Assembly (NCBI RefSeq): GCF_010509075.1 | Contig: NZ_CP048433.1 | Coordinates: 1,178,001 to 1,242,000, forward strand | DNA length: 64,000 bases | DNA from: Collinsella aerofaciens ATCC 25986 | Lineage (GTDB): Bacteria > Actinomycetota > Coriobacteriia > Coriobacteriales > Coriobacteriaceae | Direction: 5' to 3' | Shown here: positions 1 to 16,477 of the stretch, in pieces | Numbering within the stretch: the first letter of the stretch is position 1 | Layout of the letters: every line of letters starts with the position of its first letter | Program-made: the position numbers and the translations under genes | The notes under the pieces: model-generated | The model's database searches: none | Seen by the model: the letters and a program-made list of their open reading frames with translations, nothing else | What the model was told of the DNA's origin: nothing

Positions 1-43
1 CTTCCACTTCGAAGAAGCATCCTTGCGCCCCCTGAGCGAATAG
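1..43 (+). CDS. C-terminal end of an unidentified protein (partial)
   Basis: Frame 2 of the plus strand is open from the window edge to a TAG at 41-43 and reads FHFEEASLRPLSE. This looks like a protein tail convergent with rpsJ, and a hairpin at 104-140 would separate the two. The fragment is too short to identify. Frame 1 is also open to position 93, so this call rests only on the more protein-like composition. Confidence 0.3.
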   Translation, partial: FHFEEASLRPLSE

Positions 44-103
44 GGCGCCGCAGCCGCCGGCTCGGCAGACGAATTCGCTATCCCAAAATCTAAATTCAAA
101 ACA

Positions 104-140
104 AAAGGGCCCCGCTACCGTAACGGCAGCGGGGCCCTTT
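104..140. terminator. intrinsic terminator after rpsJ
   Basis: A perfect 13-bp stem (104-116 with 128-140, core AGGGCCCCGC) encloses an 11-nt loop. The A-rich stretch at 103-106 gives a U tract on the minus strand. It lies 20 bp past the rpsJ stop, so the str operon ends here and does not run on into rplC. Confidence 0.85.
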
Positions 141-159
141 AAGCTATGAGCGATATCGC

Positions 160-468
160 TTAGAGCTTGATGTCGATGTCGACGCCAGCGGGGAGGTCGA
201 GACGCATGAGCGAATCAACGGTGCCCGAGGTAGGGTCGAGGATGTCGATGAGGCGCTTGTGGGTGCGCATCTCGAACTGCTCACGGGAGTCCTTGTTCAC
301 GTGCGGCGAGCGGATAACCGTGTACAGGTTGCGCTCGGTGGGCAGGGGGACAGGACCGGAAACGCGAGCGCCGGTCTTCTGAGCGGTCTCGACGATGAGC
401 TTCGCGGACTGATCGACGACCTCGTGATCATAGCCCTTGAGGCGAATGCGGATCTTCTGGGTAGCCAA
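160..468 (-). CDS. rpsJ: 30S ribosomal protein S10
   Basis: This 102-residue protein has the usual S10 length and the family signatures [16 protein letters not shown] near the start and [20 protein letters not shown] in the middle. S10 sits in the 30S head and also acts as NusE in antitermination. It is the last gene of rpsL-rpsG-fusA-rpsJ, 61 bp after fusA, and is followed directly by a strong terminator. In many bacteria rpsJ opens the S10 operon; here it has become the tail of the str operon, while tuf lies 42 kb away. Confidence 0.98.
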   Translation of the reverse strand: MATQKIRIRLKGYDHEVVDQSAKLIVETAQKTGARVSGPVPLPTERNLYTVIRSPHVNKDSREQFEMRTHKRLIDILDPTSGTVDSLMRLDLPAGVDIDIKL

Positions 469-529
469 CTTAAACCTCCAAAGAGTGCGAGAGATGTTCT
501 CGCAGGATTACGTAACAGGGAGCTCGAAC

Positions 530-2629
530 TTAGGCGTTCTTGCTCATGACCTCGTCCACGATGGACTTGGGCGCAGGCTCATAAGAGTCGAACTGCATCG
601 TGTAGGATGCACGGCCCTGGGTCTGGGAGCGAAGGTCGGTAGCGTAACCGAACATCTCGCCCAGCGGCACCTTGGCACGGATGAGCTTACTGTTCTTGCG
701 ATCCTCCATGCCCTCGATCTTGCCGCGGCGACCGGAGAGGTTGCCCATAACGTCGCCCATGTACTGCTCGGGGGTCTCGACCTCGACAGCCATGATCGGC
801 TCGAGCAGCTGCGGGTCGGACTTCTTGAGGGCGTCCTTGATAGCCATGGAACCGGCGATCTTGAAGGCGGCCTCGGAGGAGTCGACCTCGTGGTAAGAAC
901 CGTCGAACAGGGTGACCTTAACGTCGAGGACCGGGAAGCCGGCGATAACACCGGTGTTCAGGGCCTCCTGGATGCCCTTGTCGATGGACGGGATGTACTC
1001 CTTGGGCACGACGCCGCCGACGATAGCGTTGACGAACTCGTAGCCGAAGCCCTCCTCCATCTTCTCGAGCTTGATGACGGCGTGGCCGTACTGACCGCGA
1101 CCGCCGGACTGACGGACGAACTTGCCCTCAGCCTTCTCGACGTCGTGACCAGCGGTCTCGCGGTAGGCAACCTGGGGCTTACCAACGTTAGCGTCAACCT
1201 TGAACTCACGGAGCAGACGGTCGACGATGATCTCGAGGTGCAGCTCGCCCATGCCGGCGATGATGGTCTGGCCGGTCTCGTGGTTGGTGGACACCTGGAA
1301 GGTCGGGTCCTCCTCGGCGAGCTTGGTCAGAGCCAGGGACATCTTGTCCTGCTCGGCCTTGGTCTTGGGCTCGATGGCAACGTCGATAACGGGCTTAGCG
1401 AACTCGATCTTCTCGAGGACGATCTCCTTGCCCTCGGCGCACAGGGTGTCGCCGGTGGTGGAGTTCTTGAAGCCGACGCAAGCGACGATGTCGCCGGCGG
1501 CAGCGTCGTCACGGTCGATACGCTCGGCGGCGTTCATCTCGAGGATGCGGCCGAGGCGCTCGCGCTGACCGTTGGAAGCGTTGACAACGTAGGAGCCGGA
1601 CTCGGCGCGGCCGGAGTAAACGCGGACATAGGTGAGCTTACCGACGAACGGGTCGGTCATGATCTTGAAGACCAGGCCGGAGAAGGGCTCGTCGAAGGAA
1701 GGATGACGCTGGATCTCCTCGCCGGTGTCCGGATCGGTACCGGTGACGGCCTCAACGTCGAGCGGGCTGGGCAGGTAGTCGACGACAGCGTCGAGCAGCT
1801 CCTGAACGCCCTTGTTCTTGTAGGCGGAGCCCACGAAGACGAGGTTGAGATCGTTGGCCAGAACGCCCTTGCGCAGAGCGGCCTTAAGCTCCTCGACGGT
1901 GAAGTCCTCCTCCATGAGGATCTTCTCCATGAGCTCGTCGTCAAAGCTGGCAGCAGCGTCGAGGAGCTCCTCGCGCTTGGTGGCAGCGATGTCAGCGAAC
2001 TCAGCCGGGATCTCGTCCATCGGCTCGGGGTAGGTCATACCCTTCTCGTCGGCCTTGAAGTCCCATGCAGTCATGGTGACCAGGTCGATGACGCCCCAGA
2101 AGTTGTCCTCGGCGCCCATCGGGACCTGAGCGGCCACGGCGTTAGCGTCGAGACGATCCTTCATGGTCTCGATAGCGTTGAAGAAGTCAGCGCCCACGCG
2201 GTCATACTTATTGATGAAGGCGATGCGGGGGACGTTGAAGGTAGAAGCCTGACGCCAAACGGTCTCAGACTGGGGCTGAACGCCGGCAACGGCGTCGAAG
2301 ACGGCGACAGCGCCATCGAGGACGCGCAGGCAGCGCTCGACCTCGGCGGTGAAGTCAACGTGGCCCGGGGTGTCGATGATCTGGATGCGGTAGTCCTTAC
2401 CGTCCTTATTCCAGAAGCACGTGGTAGCAGCGGAGGTAATGGTTACGCCGCGCTCCTGCTCCTGAACCATCCAGTCCATGGTGGCAGCGCCCTCATGGAC
2501 CTCACCGATCTTGTGGGTCTTACCGGTGTAGTAAAGAATACGCTCGGTCGTGGTGGTCTTACCGGCATCGATGTGAGCCATGATGCCGATGTTACGGGTA
2601 TCGGAAAGCTTGTACTTAGGCTTAGCCAT
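530..2629 (-). CDS. fusA: elongation factor G
   Basis: The 699-residue GTPase drives ribosomal translocation and, with RRF, ribosome recycling. The P-loop AHIDAGKT is at residues 18-25, followed by DTPGHVDF (G3) and [10 protein letters not shown] (G4). The EF-G domain IV motif [12 protein letters not shown] and a normal C-terminal domain V follow, and the length matches full-size EF-G. It lies between rpsG, 20 bp upstream, and rpsJ in the str operon, and is probably transcribed from the promoter upstream of rpsL. A 736-codon open frame on the opposite strand is a composition shadow. Confidence 0.98.
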   Translation of the reverse strand: MAKPKYKLSDTRNIGIMAHIDAGKTTTTERILYYTGKTHKIGEVHEGAATMDWMVQEQERGVTITSAATTCFWNKDGKDYRIQIIDTPGHVDFTAEVERCLRVLDGAVAVFDAVAGVQPQSETVWRQASTFNVPRIAFINKYDRVGADFFNAIETMKDRLDANAVAAQVPMGAEDNFWGVIDLVTMTAWDFKADEKGMTYPEPMDEIPAEFADIAATKREELLDAAASFDDELMEKILMEEDFTVEELKAALRKGVLANDLNLVFVGSAYKNKGVQELLDAVVDYLPSPLDVEAVTGTDPDTGEEIQRHPSFDEPFSGLVFKIMTDPFVGKLTYVRVYSGRAESGSYVVNASNGQRERLGRILEMNAAERIDRDDAAAGDIVACVGFKNSTTGDTLCAEGKEIVLEKIEFAKPVIDVAIEPKTKAEQDKMSLALTKLAEEDPTFQVSTNHETGQTIIAGMGELHLEIIVDRLLREFKVDANVGKPQVAYRETAGHDVEKAEGKFVRQSGGRGQYGHAVIKLEKMEEGFGYEFVNAIVGGVVPKEYIPSIDKGIQEALNTGVIAGFPVLDVKVTLFDGSYHEVDSSEAAFKIAGSMAIKDALKKSDPQLLEPIMAVEVETPEQYMGDVMGNLSGRRGKIEGMEDRKNSKLIRAKVPLGEMFGYATDLRSQTQGRASYTMQFDSYEPAPKSIVDEVMSKNA

Positions 2630-2648
2630 GTTAGTTCCTTACCTTAAC

Positions 2649-3122
2649 TTACCAACGATAGTGAGAGAACGCGCGGTTGGCCTCGGCCATCTTGAAGACG
2701 TCCTCACGCTTCTTGACGGAAGCGCCCAGGCCGTTGGAAGCGTCGAGGATCTCGTTGGCGAGACGCTCGGCCATGGTCTTCTCCTTGCGAGCGCGGGAGA
2801 AGTTGACGATCCAGCGGATACCCAGAGCGGTGGAACGACGGGAGTTGACCTCCATCGGGACCTGATAGGTAGCGCCACCGACACGCTTGGGCTTAACCTC
2901 GAGCGTGGGCTTGACGTTGTCCATAGCCTTCTTGAAGGTAGCGAGAGCGTCGCCACCCTCGGACTTCTCGGCAACGATCTCGAAAGCGGTGTAAACGATG
3001 CGCTCAGCGGTGGCCTTCTTGCCGTCAAGAAGGACCTTGTTGATGAGCTGAGTCACCAGGCGGTTGTTGTAAACGGCGTCAGGCTGAACCTCACGACGAT
3101 TAGCTGCTGCACGACGCGGCAT
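2649..3122 (-). CDS. rpsG: 30S ribosomal protein S7
   Basis: The protein has 157 residues and starts [18 protein letters not shown], with the S7 motif [11 protein letters not shown] and the conserved [11 protein letters not shown] segment. S7 nucleates assembly of the 30S head by binding the 3' domain of 16S rRNA. An AAGGAG site lies 8-10 bp before the ATG. It is the second gene of the str operon, about 70 bp after rpsL. Confidence 0.98.
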   Translation of the reverse strand: MPRRAAANRREVQPDAVYNNRLVTQLINKVLLDGKKATAERIVYTAFEIVAEKSEGGDALATFKKAMDNVKPTLEVKPKRVGGATYQVPMEVNSRRSTALGIRWIVNFSRARKEKTMAERLANEILDASNGLGASVKKREDVFKMAEANRAFSHYRW

Positions 3123-3195
3123 GTGAAATCTCCTTAAGTGTCTACCGTGCGGCGCTTAGGCGGCACACGGCGAAAGTATCAAAACGTTATCTGGC

Positions 3196-3573
3196 TTATT
3201 TGGCCTTGGGGCGCTTAGCACCGTACTTGGAACGGGCCTGCATACGGTTCTGGACCGGAGCAGCGTCGTAGGCGCCACGGATGACGTGATAACGGACACC
3301 AGGGAGGTCACGGACACGACCGCCGCGGACGAGCACGATGGAGTGCTCCTGCAGGTTGTGGCCCTCACCCGGGATGTAAGCAGTAACTTCGATGCCGTTG
3401 ACAAGGCGAACACGGGCAACCTTACGAAGAGCCGAGTTCGGCTTCTTGGGGCTCGTGGTGAAGACGCGGGTGCACACGCCGCGCTTCTGGGAGTTGTGCT
3501 GCAGAGCAGCGTTCTTGGACTTCTTGGGCACGGAACGACGGCCCTGGCGAACCAGCTGGTTAATAGTAGGCAA
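3196..3573 (-). CDS. rpsL: 30S ribosomal protein S12
   Basis: This 125-residue decoding-centre protein starts [13 protein letters not shown] and carries the universal loop [13 protein letters not shown], with Lys43 retained. The second conserved loop reads [13 protein letters not shown], so residue 88 is Arg (codon CGT), where E. coli and Mycobacterium have Lys. Lys88Arg is a classical streptomycin-resistance substitution. Asp89, the RimO methylthiolation site, is intact. It is the first gene of the str operon, with a near-consensus promoter about 95 bp upstream. Confidence 0.98.
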   Translation of the reverse strand: MPTINQLVRQGRRSVPKKSKNAALQHNSQKRGVCTRVFTTSPKKPNSALRKVARVRLVNGIEVTAYIPGEGHNLQEHSIVLVRGGRVRDLPGVRYHVIRGAYDAAPVQNRMQARSKYGAKRPKAK

Positions 3574-3666
3574 AGCGTACTCCTTCTCGAATGATTCCAG
3601 CTTTCTGTAAAGTGCAACGGCTTGAATCGAGGGGTCAGCATCCCCCTACGAAACACGCAGTTCGAT

Positions 3667-3695
3667 AGGATACGTGCCGTTAGCTGTGCCGTCAA
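3667..3695 (-). promoter_or_regulatory. str operon promoter
   Basis: On the minus strand TTGACG (3690-3695) is followed after exactly 17 bp by TATCCT (3667-3672). This is a good housekeeping-sigma promoter, giving a leader of about 85 nt before the rpsL start at 3573. The long palindrome at 3779-3919 ends about 85 bp upstream of the -35 box. Confidence 0.75.
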
Positions 3696-3778
3696 CAGAC
3701 CACGCCGCCGGGCGTATCCCAAAATAGCCATATTTCCGCAAAGCCTACACAAAAGGAATCCCCTCCTGTGCGCGGGGG

Positions 3779-3919
3779 CGGATTCCCGGGCCGGGCGGCA
3801 CAGGGGTTAAGTTTGCTGCTCTACAGTCCTGGCTCGCACGGAGGCCACATTAAGTGGCCTCCGGCTCGTGCGGAACTCGCGACAAACTTAAACCGCAGGC
3901 CGCCCGGCCCGGGAATCCG
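3779..3919. repeat. long palindrome, family 2, copy 1
   Basis: Perfect 21-nt outer arms (3779-3799 and 3899-3919) enclose a second imperfect stem (GGTTAAGTTTG with CAAACTTAAACC) and a conserved core: AGTCCTGGCTCGCACG, then a hairpin with loop ATTAA (stem GAGGCCAC/GTGGCCTC), then CGGCTCGTGCGGAA. The same core occurs at 18072-18206 with entirely different stems. The element lies between the str promoter and the divergent zinc-ribbon gene. No coding potential is apparent in 3700-4036. Confidence 0.85.
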
Positions 3920-4036
3920 ACATGCTCGTCGAGGCAACGTTCCTCACTCATTTCTTCATGTTGCGCAACTCGCAATGAACGTCAACGCAAGTGTATTCTT
4001 AGAAAACAGCTATAGAAACCCAAGGGAAGGAGACCG

Positions 4037-4126
4037 ATGTTCTGTCCAGCATGCGGGACTAAAAACCCCGATGACGCAAGATTCTGCGCAAGCTGTGGCA
4101 AGCCGCTTCCGCAGGGGGGTGTTCCT
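4037..4126 (+). pseudogene. 5' fragment of a zinc-ribbon membrane protein, interrupted by an IS110 element
   Basis: After a GGAAGGAG ribosome binding site the frame reads [17 protein letters not shown], then [13 protein letters not shown]. This is a typical four-cysteine zinc ribbon (CPAC...CASC) of the kind placed at the N-terminus of bacterial membrane-anchored proteins. After Pro30 the frame enters the insertion element and stops within 13 codons. The rest of the gene resumes at 5653. Joining codon 30 directly to 5653 restores one frame of about 401 residues. Confidence 0.8.
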
Positions 4127-4228
4127 ATAGTTTTGTCAACTGGGCAATGCTGTTTTCGAGATTGAATCGCGACATGCTAACGCCAGGCCTTTCGGCCGAT
4201 GGGCTCCAATCTGTTCGGAGCGCTTCGA

Positions 4229-5386
4229 CTAGGCGGCGTAGGGCACCCTGTCCCGCATGATCGCGTAGATGACCTTCAGCCTCTTTCGTGCCAGCGCCTT
4301 GAGCGCCTTGCCGTGCGGCATGCCCCGCTCTCGGCACCTAGCGTAGTAATCGCCCCATCTTCCCTCTGTCCGGGTAAGGCAGTTGCACGAGAATATGAGC
4401 AGGTTCTTCAGCCTCTTGTTGCCTTGGCGCGATGCCGTCACCGAGGAGATCGAGGTCCCCGACTGGCGGTTGCGCGGCGCCAGGCCGCAGTACGACGCGA
4501 GCCTGTCGTGGCTTGGGAAGTCTTCGATATCTATGGAGATCGCGAGCTCGGAAGCGGTTTTGGGGCCGATCCCCGGCACCGTCAGGAGGCATCGGTAGGT
4601 ATCGTCGCCCTCGAGGAGGGCGGATATCTCCGCCGTGATCACATCGATCTCCGCCGAGTTCTCGGAGATCCTGCGCGCGAGCAGCCTCACCGCCCGGTCC
4701 TCGGCGGCGATGGCCGCCGCGTCCGGCCTTGTCGAGGAGGCCGTCGAGCGGACGAGGGCCTCGATCTTGCCGCGCGCCGCCCCGCGCGTGAGCGCCGCCG
4801 CCCTGCGGGGCCCGGCGTCGGCCACCGACCAGGCCCCGCCGAGGGATGCCATGAGCCTCAGCTGGGGACCGTCGGACAGGTCGACCAACGCCTCGAAGGC
4901 GGGGCACGATTCCAGCAGGATGCTGCGCAGCCGGTTCTTGCTCCTGGTGTTTTCGCAGGTCAGGAAGTTTCTCTGGGCGGCCAGCGCCCTCGCCGCCGCG
5001 ACCGTCGGGCCCGGATCCCCGACCGGCAGGAGTGCGTCGGGGATGCCCAGCGCCGTCTTCGCGATGACCATTGCGTCCCGCTCGTCGGTCTTGGCGTCGC
5101 CGGCGAAGAGCCTGGCGGCCCCGTGTGCCGCGAGTCCCGGCAGGTACGCCGCCGACATCCCGGCCGCCTTGGCGCGGGCGAGCGCGAGGGCGCCTATGTT
5201 GCGCGACTGGTCGACGACCACGAGCGCGTCGGGGAAGCGGCCGAACAGCGAGTCCAGATCGCCCTCCCTGTTCGCGACGGGGGCGCTCAGCAGTATCTCG
5301 CCGTCCCGGGTCGCGACGCATGCCCAATGGGACAATTTCCCGACATCGAGCCCGATGACGGCTTCCGGCATTCTAGGTGGTGCCAC
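4229..5386 (-). CDS. IS110-family DEDD transposase (RNA-guided recombinase type)
   Basis: The N-terminal DEDD RuvC-like domain starts VIGLDVGKLSHWACVA and contains VVVDQSRNIG and the closing acidic pair in DAKTDERDAMVIA. The C-terminal Transposase_20 domain has LLTVPGIGPKTASELA, GLAPRNRQSGTSISS with the candidate catalytic serine, and QGNKRLKNLL. The second acidic position appears as Asp rather than Glu. A TTG at 5401 opens the frame, but GTG at 5386 has GGAGG 8 nt upstream and is the better start, giving 385 residues. The gene is full length with no frameshift, so the element may still be active. Confidence 0.9.
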   Translation of the reverse strand: MAPPRMPEAVIGLDVGKLSHWACVATRDGEILLSAPVANREGDLDSLFGRFPDALVVVDQSRNIGALALARAKAAGMSAAYLPGLAAHGAARLFAGDAKTDERDAMVIAKTALGIPDALLPVGDPGPTVAAARALAAQRNFLTCENTRSKNRLRSILLESCPAFEALVDLSDGPQLRLMASLGGAWSVADAGPRRAAALTRGAARGKIEALVRSTASSTRPDAAAIAAEDRAVRLLARRISENSAEIDVITAEISALLEGDDTYRCLLTVPGIGPKTASELAISIDIEDFPSHDRLASYCGLAPRNRQSGTSISSVTASRQGNKRLKNLLIFSCNCLTRTEGRWGDYYARCRERGMPHGKALKALARKRLKVIYAIMRDRVPYAA

Positions 5387-5389
5387 GGT

Positions 5390-5650
5390 GTTATCCTCCA
5401 ATCGGTAGGCCGATCGGAACCCCTCCCTGCGACACCCACATTACCTGGCCGTGGCGCTTGCGCCCGGCAGTTTCCTATCAGTCGTCCGGAGCGGCGAGCG
5501 CCCCCGGTGGCAACACCCCCCGGGCCCTCTACGGGGCAGGGGCAGACGGCCATCCGGAGGCGCCCGATCGGCGGCCCCTCGGGGCTTGCCCGTATCGTAG
5601 GCAATGCGCCGAATGCTCGCCATCGAAATTTATCGGTGGCCCACTTCAGA
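5390..5650 (-). ncRNA. predicted IS110 bridge RNA region
   Basis: IS110-subgroup elements encode a structured bridge RNA between the 5' end of the element and the transposase start. This stretch is GC-rich, has no convincing frame, and contains several short inverted repeats, for example CCGATCGG/CCGATTGG just before the transposase. Read on the transposase strand, 5521-5512 is GGGGGGTGTT, identical to the plus-strand sequence at 4114-4123, 2 bp outside the CT junction. That is the position expected of a target guide. The RNA ends and the second guide were not resolved. Confidence 0.45.
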
Positions 5651-5652
5651 CT

Positions 5653-6768
5653 GTAATGGGTACAGCCGATTACTCGGTAAGCGCAGGCACGCCTAGTGCA
5701 ATGCCAATGGGCGTCGTGCAGAAGCGCGGACACAAACCGCCTATGCCCGTCATCGTCGGAGGCATTGTTGCCGCCGTCATCGTTATCGCCGCTGCAGCCT
5801 TTGTCCTCATCCCCAAGGGCCCCGAAGTCAGGGGTTGTCTCAACGACTACTCGTGGGACGAAATCTCGCAGATCTCCCAGCTCATCTCCAAGAAGGGCGA
5901 CCAGAACGGCGCCATCGAGGTCGCCAAAAAGTATCATCTCTGCACGAGCGACGGAAAGCTCGATGGCACCCAGACCAAGGACGTCACGCTCTCCGACGGC
6001 ACCCAGACCAAAGTCATGATCATGGGTTTCAATCACGACGACAAGTCCGACGGCTCCGGTAAGGCCGGCATCACCTTCATCTTCACGGACGATGTCGCCA
6101 AACAAAACATGTGCGAGAAAACGGACATGGACAACCTGTTCCAAGAAATCCAAGACAACGGATCGGCCACGCTCAGTTGGGAGGACACCTCCCTGCATAC
6201 ATGGTTGAACGATTCATTTACCGGTCAGCTCCCCTCCGAGCTGAGCGACAAGATCGTCGCCGTAGACAAAACCGATGCGGTAATGCCGCTGGTTGCGACA
6301 ACTCTGCCGTATTATGATGACGATAGCGACGAAGATGGTAGCCCTAGCGTAGGTTTGGAGGGCCACGAATCTACCCCAAAAGCAATTACAAGTTCGGATA
6401 AGTTGTGGCTGCCTTCCTACGTTGAGGTCTTAGCAACCGATGATCTCGGCTTTGATCCTTCGGATAATGATTTCAACTATCTACTTCAGGAAGGGTCCCA
6501 GTATCAAATCTATAAAGACGGTGGCGTAAAGCAGAATAAGCCAAACAAAATTCTCGGTACGTATGACTCTGAAAGGGGAGGCGGCTGGTGGCTGCGCTCA
6601 TGGTCAACCTACGAAGTCGCCTACTTCACCACTCTTCGTCCTTGCTTTAGGGCATGCTTTTCCGATGGCGATGGGGAAGCGGCACGAATCACCAACGATA
6701 GCCAGCCCTATTCATACAACAAGGACGGCGACCCCATTGTTGGCGTAAGACCTGCGTTCTGCATCTAG
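5653..6768 (+). pseudogene. 3' fragment of the zinc-ribbon membrane protein (TM segment plus DUF6273 domain)
   Basis: The frame continues VMGTADYSVSAGTPSAMPMG, then a basic linker, a transmembrane helix (VIVGGIVAAVIVIAAAAFVL) and a long exported region. Its end, WWLRSWS...GVRPAFCI, matches the pattern of DUF6273 domains found in Gram-positive surface proteins. The first part (4037-4126) is separated by the IS110 element. An ATG at 5656 could in principle start a truncated protein, but no ribosome binding site precedes it. Expected topology of the intact protein is a cytoplasmic zinc ribbon and an extracellular domain. Function unknown. Confidence 0.75.
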
Positions 6769-6818
6769 CCCGCGAACTAGACATATCGTTCTACTCTCAC
6801 AAAGTAGAGCTCCACCAC

Positions 6819-6852
6819 AAGGGCCCGATTCGAAACTTCGGATCGGGCCCTT
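6819..6852 (+). terminator. intrinsic terminator after the zinc-ribbon gene
   Basis: AAGGGCCCGAT at 6819-6829 pairs with ATCGGGCCCTT at 6842-6852, followed by a short T-rich run. It lies 50 bp downstream of the stop codon. Confidence 0.7.
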
Positions 6853-6953
6853 ACTTTACCCGTGCACGACGCTCATTTGTTGCCCTAAACAGCATAGAGG
6901 TCGCACCTTCATGGCCATTCGTCTCCCCCATCGTTTATGAAACGACGCGTTTT

Positions 6954-7082
6954 TTCGGAAGTATGCGGCAAATTTTGAACTTGCTGAGCGCACAAGGGTT
7001 TTGCGATATTAAACCAGCAGGTAGAGCGCTTGAGCATATGCGGTGTGGTCGACCCATCAAGCTTTTGACGCATACTTCCGAA
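6954..7082. repeat. inverted repeat with 14-bp arms and a 101-nt interior
   Basis: TTCGGAAGTATGCG at 6954-6967 is exactly complementary to 7069-7082. The interior is relatively AT-rich and non-coding, with weaker internal pairing. It fills most of the gap between the zinc-ribbon gene terminator and the rpoC 3' region. Nothing else was recognised in 6853-7160. Confidence 0.6.
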
Positions 7083-7160
7083 ATCGCGCCTCAAAATGAT
7101 CCGTTTTCCTCCGTCCCCAACGGACCAACGGAACGCAACAGGTTGAGCATACGCAAGCGA

Positions 7161-7260
7161 GCGGCCCCCAGAGCGTACAAGGTGGCATGAAAAAGGCAGG
7201 GCATTGACCTTTTGGTCATGCCCTGCCTTTTGAATGACAGATTGTAGCTCTGGGGGCCGC
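7161..7260 (+). repeat. structured hairpin repeat, family 1, copy A (3' of rpoC)
   Basis: Outer arms at 7161-7174 and 7247-7260 are a perfect 14-bp stem. Inside are AAGGTGGCATGAAA on the left and TTTTGAATGACAGATTG on the right. An apical stem of the GGGCAT(T)GACC/GGTCATGCCC type at 7195-7228 is flanked by AAAGGC/GCCTTT. Read from rpoC (minus strand) the apical stem ends in TTTTT, so this copy may also act as the rpoBC terminator. Confidence 0.8.
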
Positions 7261-7276
7261 GCAGCGACGGAGGTCG

Positions 7277-7298
7277 CCGCCGTTCGTTAGAACGGCGG
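7277..7298 (-). terminator. hairpin directly after the rpoC stop
   Basis: CCGCCGTTC at 7277-7285 pairs with GAACGGCGG at 7290-7298 around the tetraloop GTTA. It lies 7 bp past the rpoC stop but has no clear U tract, so it may protect the 3' end rather than terminate. Confidence 0.5.
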
Positions 7299-7304
7299 AA
7301 CTAG

Positions 7305-11783
<4,479 letters not shown>

Positions 11784-11789
11784 AGTCAA

Positions 11790-15281
<3,492 letters not shown>

Positions 15282-15520
15282 CAGGTTTTTCCTCCTTCAC
15301 GGAAATGCTCGGTGGGTTGGCGAGGCATAGCTTCGCCAGTTATCGCAACCTAATAGTTTATCAGGTACCGACCGTTGGGCAAGAAAAGCCTTGACGCGAT
15401 TGAGTTTTTGGAGTAGCAAAGTTTTTCGACAGAAAATGCGCAGGTAGATAGGTGTGTATCGAACACCTGTTCATATATTTTCTGTGAACAGAGAGTCGGC
15501 AATCGCAGCTCTTATAAAAA
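15282..15520 (-). promoter_or_regulatory. rpoBC leader with overlapping inverted repeats
   Basis: This non-coding stretch must hold the rpoB promoter, since the galU terminator precedes it. Three inverted repeats overlap: CAGAAAAT/ATTTTCTG (15430-15437, 15477-15484), AGGTGT/ACACCT (15450-15455, 15463-15468) and CTGTTCA/TGAACAG (15467-15473, 15485-15491). The last excludes the first two, suggesting alternative folds. A weak promoter candidate, TTGCCC with AAACTA after 17 bp, lies nearer the gene. No confident promoter was found. Confidence 0.4.
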
Positions 15521-15548
15521 ACGGGTGCAGACCGAAGTCTGCACCCGT
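15521..15548 (-). terminator. intrinsic terminator after galU
   Basis: A perfect 12-bp stem (ACGGGTGCAGAC at 15521-15532 with 15537-15548) closes a CGAA tetraloop. The adjacent A run at 15516-15520 is a U tract on the minus strand. It lies 20 bp past the galU stop. Confidence 0.9.
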
Positions 15549-15568
15549 AAATGTCGATGCCCGAAGGC

Positions 15569-16477
15569 TTATTTGCGCATCAAACCGCCGCGCTCGTCGA
15601 TGGCGTCCCAGAATGCGCCGGCAAAGCGAGGATCGCTTGCAGCCATGAGGGCGTTGGTGGCCATCCAGCCAGACGGGGTGCCGGTGTCGTAGCCCGACAG
15701 CGGGTCGATGACGACGGCATACATGGCCTCGCGATCGAGCGAGCGGGCCATGGCGTCGGTGAGCTGGATCTCGCCGCCCTTGCCGGCCTGCTGATCGGCG
15801 AGCAGGTCCATGACCAGCGGGCTCAGCAGATAACGACCGACGATGTACAGGTTGGACGGAGCCGCCTCGGGAGCGGGCTTCTCGACCAGACCGCCGATGC
15901 GCCAAACGGCACCGGGCTCGTCGTCGGCAGCATTCTCAAAGCCCTCGAGCGAGCCAACGCGATCGCCGGCGATGACGCCATAGCGGCTGACTTCCTCGGG
16001 AGCGCACGCGGCAACGGCGATAACCGAAGCGCCACCGTGCTCCTTGGAGACGGCCAGCATCTTGTCGCAGATGTCGCGGTTGGGCACAACGTAGTCGCCC
16101 AGAAGAACCAGGAAGTTCTCCCCTGCCACAGCATCGGCGGCAGAGCGAATGGCGTGACCGAGGCCCTTGGGCTCGTACTGATAACGGAAGTCGACCGGCA
16201 TACCGCCCGCATGGGCGACGGCGTCGGCGTAAGCATCCTTACCACGCTCGCGCAGCAGATTCTCGAGCGAACGATCGGGCTGGAAGTAGCTCAGCAGCTC
16301 GGGCTTACCGGGAGAGGTAACGATGATGGCGTCGTCGACCTCCTCGGGGTCGAGCGCCTCCTCGACGACATACTGGATGACCGGCTTGTCGAGCACCGGC
16401 AGCATCTCTTTGGGCGTGCACTTAGTGCCAGGCAGAAAACGCGTGCCAAGACCGGCGGCGGGGATGATTGCCTTCAT
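15569..16477 (-). CDS. galU: UTP-glucose-1-phosphate uridylyltransferase
   Basis: This enzyme makes UDP-glucose from UTP and glucose-1-phosphate for cell-surface glycan synthesis. The nucleotidyltransferase signature AAGLGTRFLPGTK is followed by CTPKEMLPVLDKPVIQYVVE. The motif IVTSPGKPELLSYF and the later segments fit GalU/HasC proteins, and 302 residues is typical. A TTG at 16486 lies upstream in frame, but ATG at 16477 gives the usual MKAIIPAAG start. It is monocistronic between the rplL and galU terminators. Confidence 0.95.
   Translation of the reverse strand: MKAIIPAAGLGTRFLPGTKCTPKEMLPVLDKPVIQYVVEEALDPEEVDDAIIVTSPGKPELLSYFQPDRSLENLLRERGKDAYADAVAHAGGMPVDFRYQYEPKGLGHAIRSAADAVAGENFLVLLGDYVVPNRDICDKMLAVSKEHGGASVIAVAACAPEEVSRYGVIAGDRVGSLEGFENAADDEPGAVWRIGGLVEKPAPEAAPSNLYIVGRYLLSPLVMDLLADQQAGKGGEIQLTDAMARSLDREAMYAVVIDPLSGYDTGTPSGWMATNALMAASDPRFAGAFWDAIDERGGLMRK

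Larger units (their letters stand above)
4127..5652 (-). mobile_element. IS110-family insertion sequence
   Basis: This element of about 1.5 kb carries one transposase gene and a noncoding stretch of about 265 bp upstream of it, the layout of the IS110 subgroup. The ends are inferred from the interrupted host gene: a CT dinucleotide at 4125-4126 and again at 5651-5652 flanks the insert, and removing the insert with one CT restores the reading frame. A second shared tetranucleotide, ACTG (4139-4142 and 5650-5653), also gives an in-frame join, so the left end is uncertain by about 15 bp. No long terminal inverted repeats are visible, as expected for this family. Confidence 0.8.

Noticed and set aside
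437-2647. A 736-codon open frame antisense to fusA
   Set aside because: Same composition effect; fusA on the other strand has all EF-G motifs.
5287-6198. Minus-strand open frame spanning the IS110 right end and DUF6273 region
   Set aside because: It crosses the IS boundary, has no recognisable domain and is the antisense of a better-supported gene.
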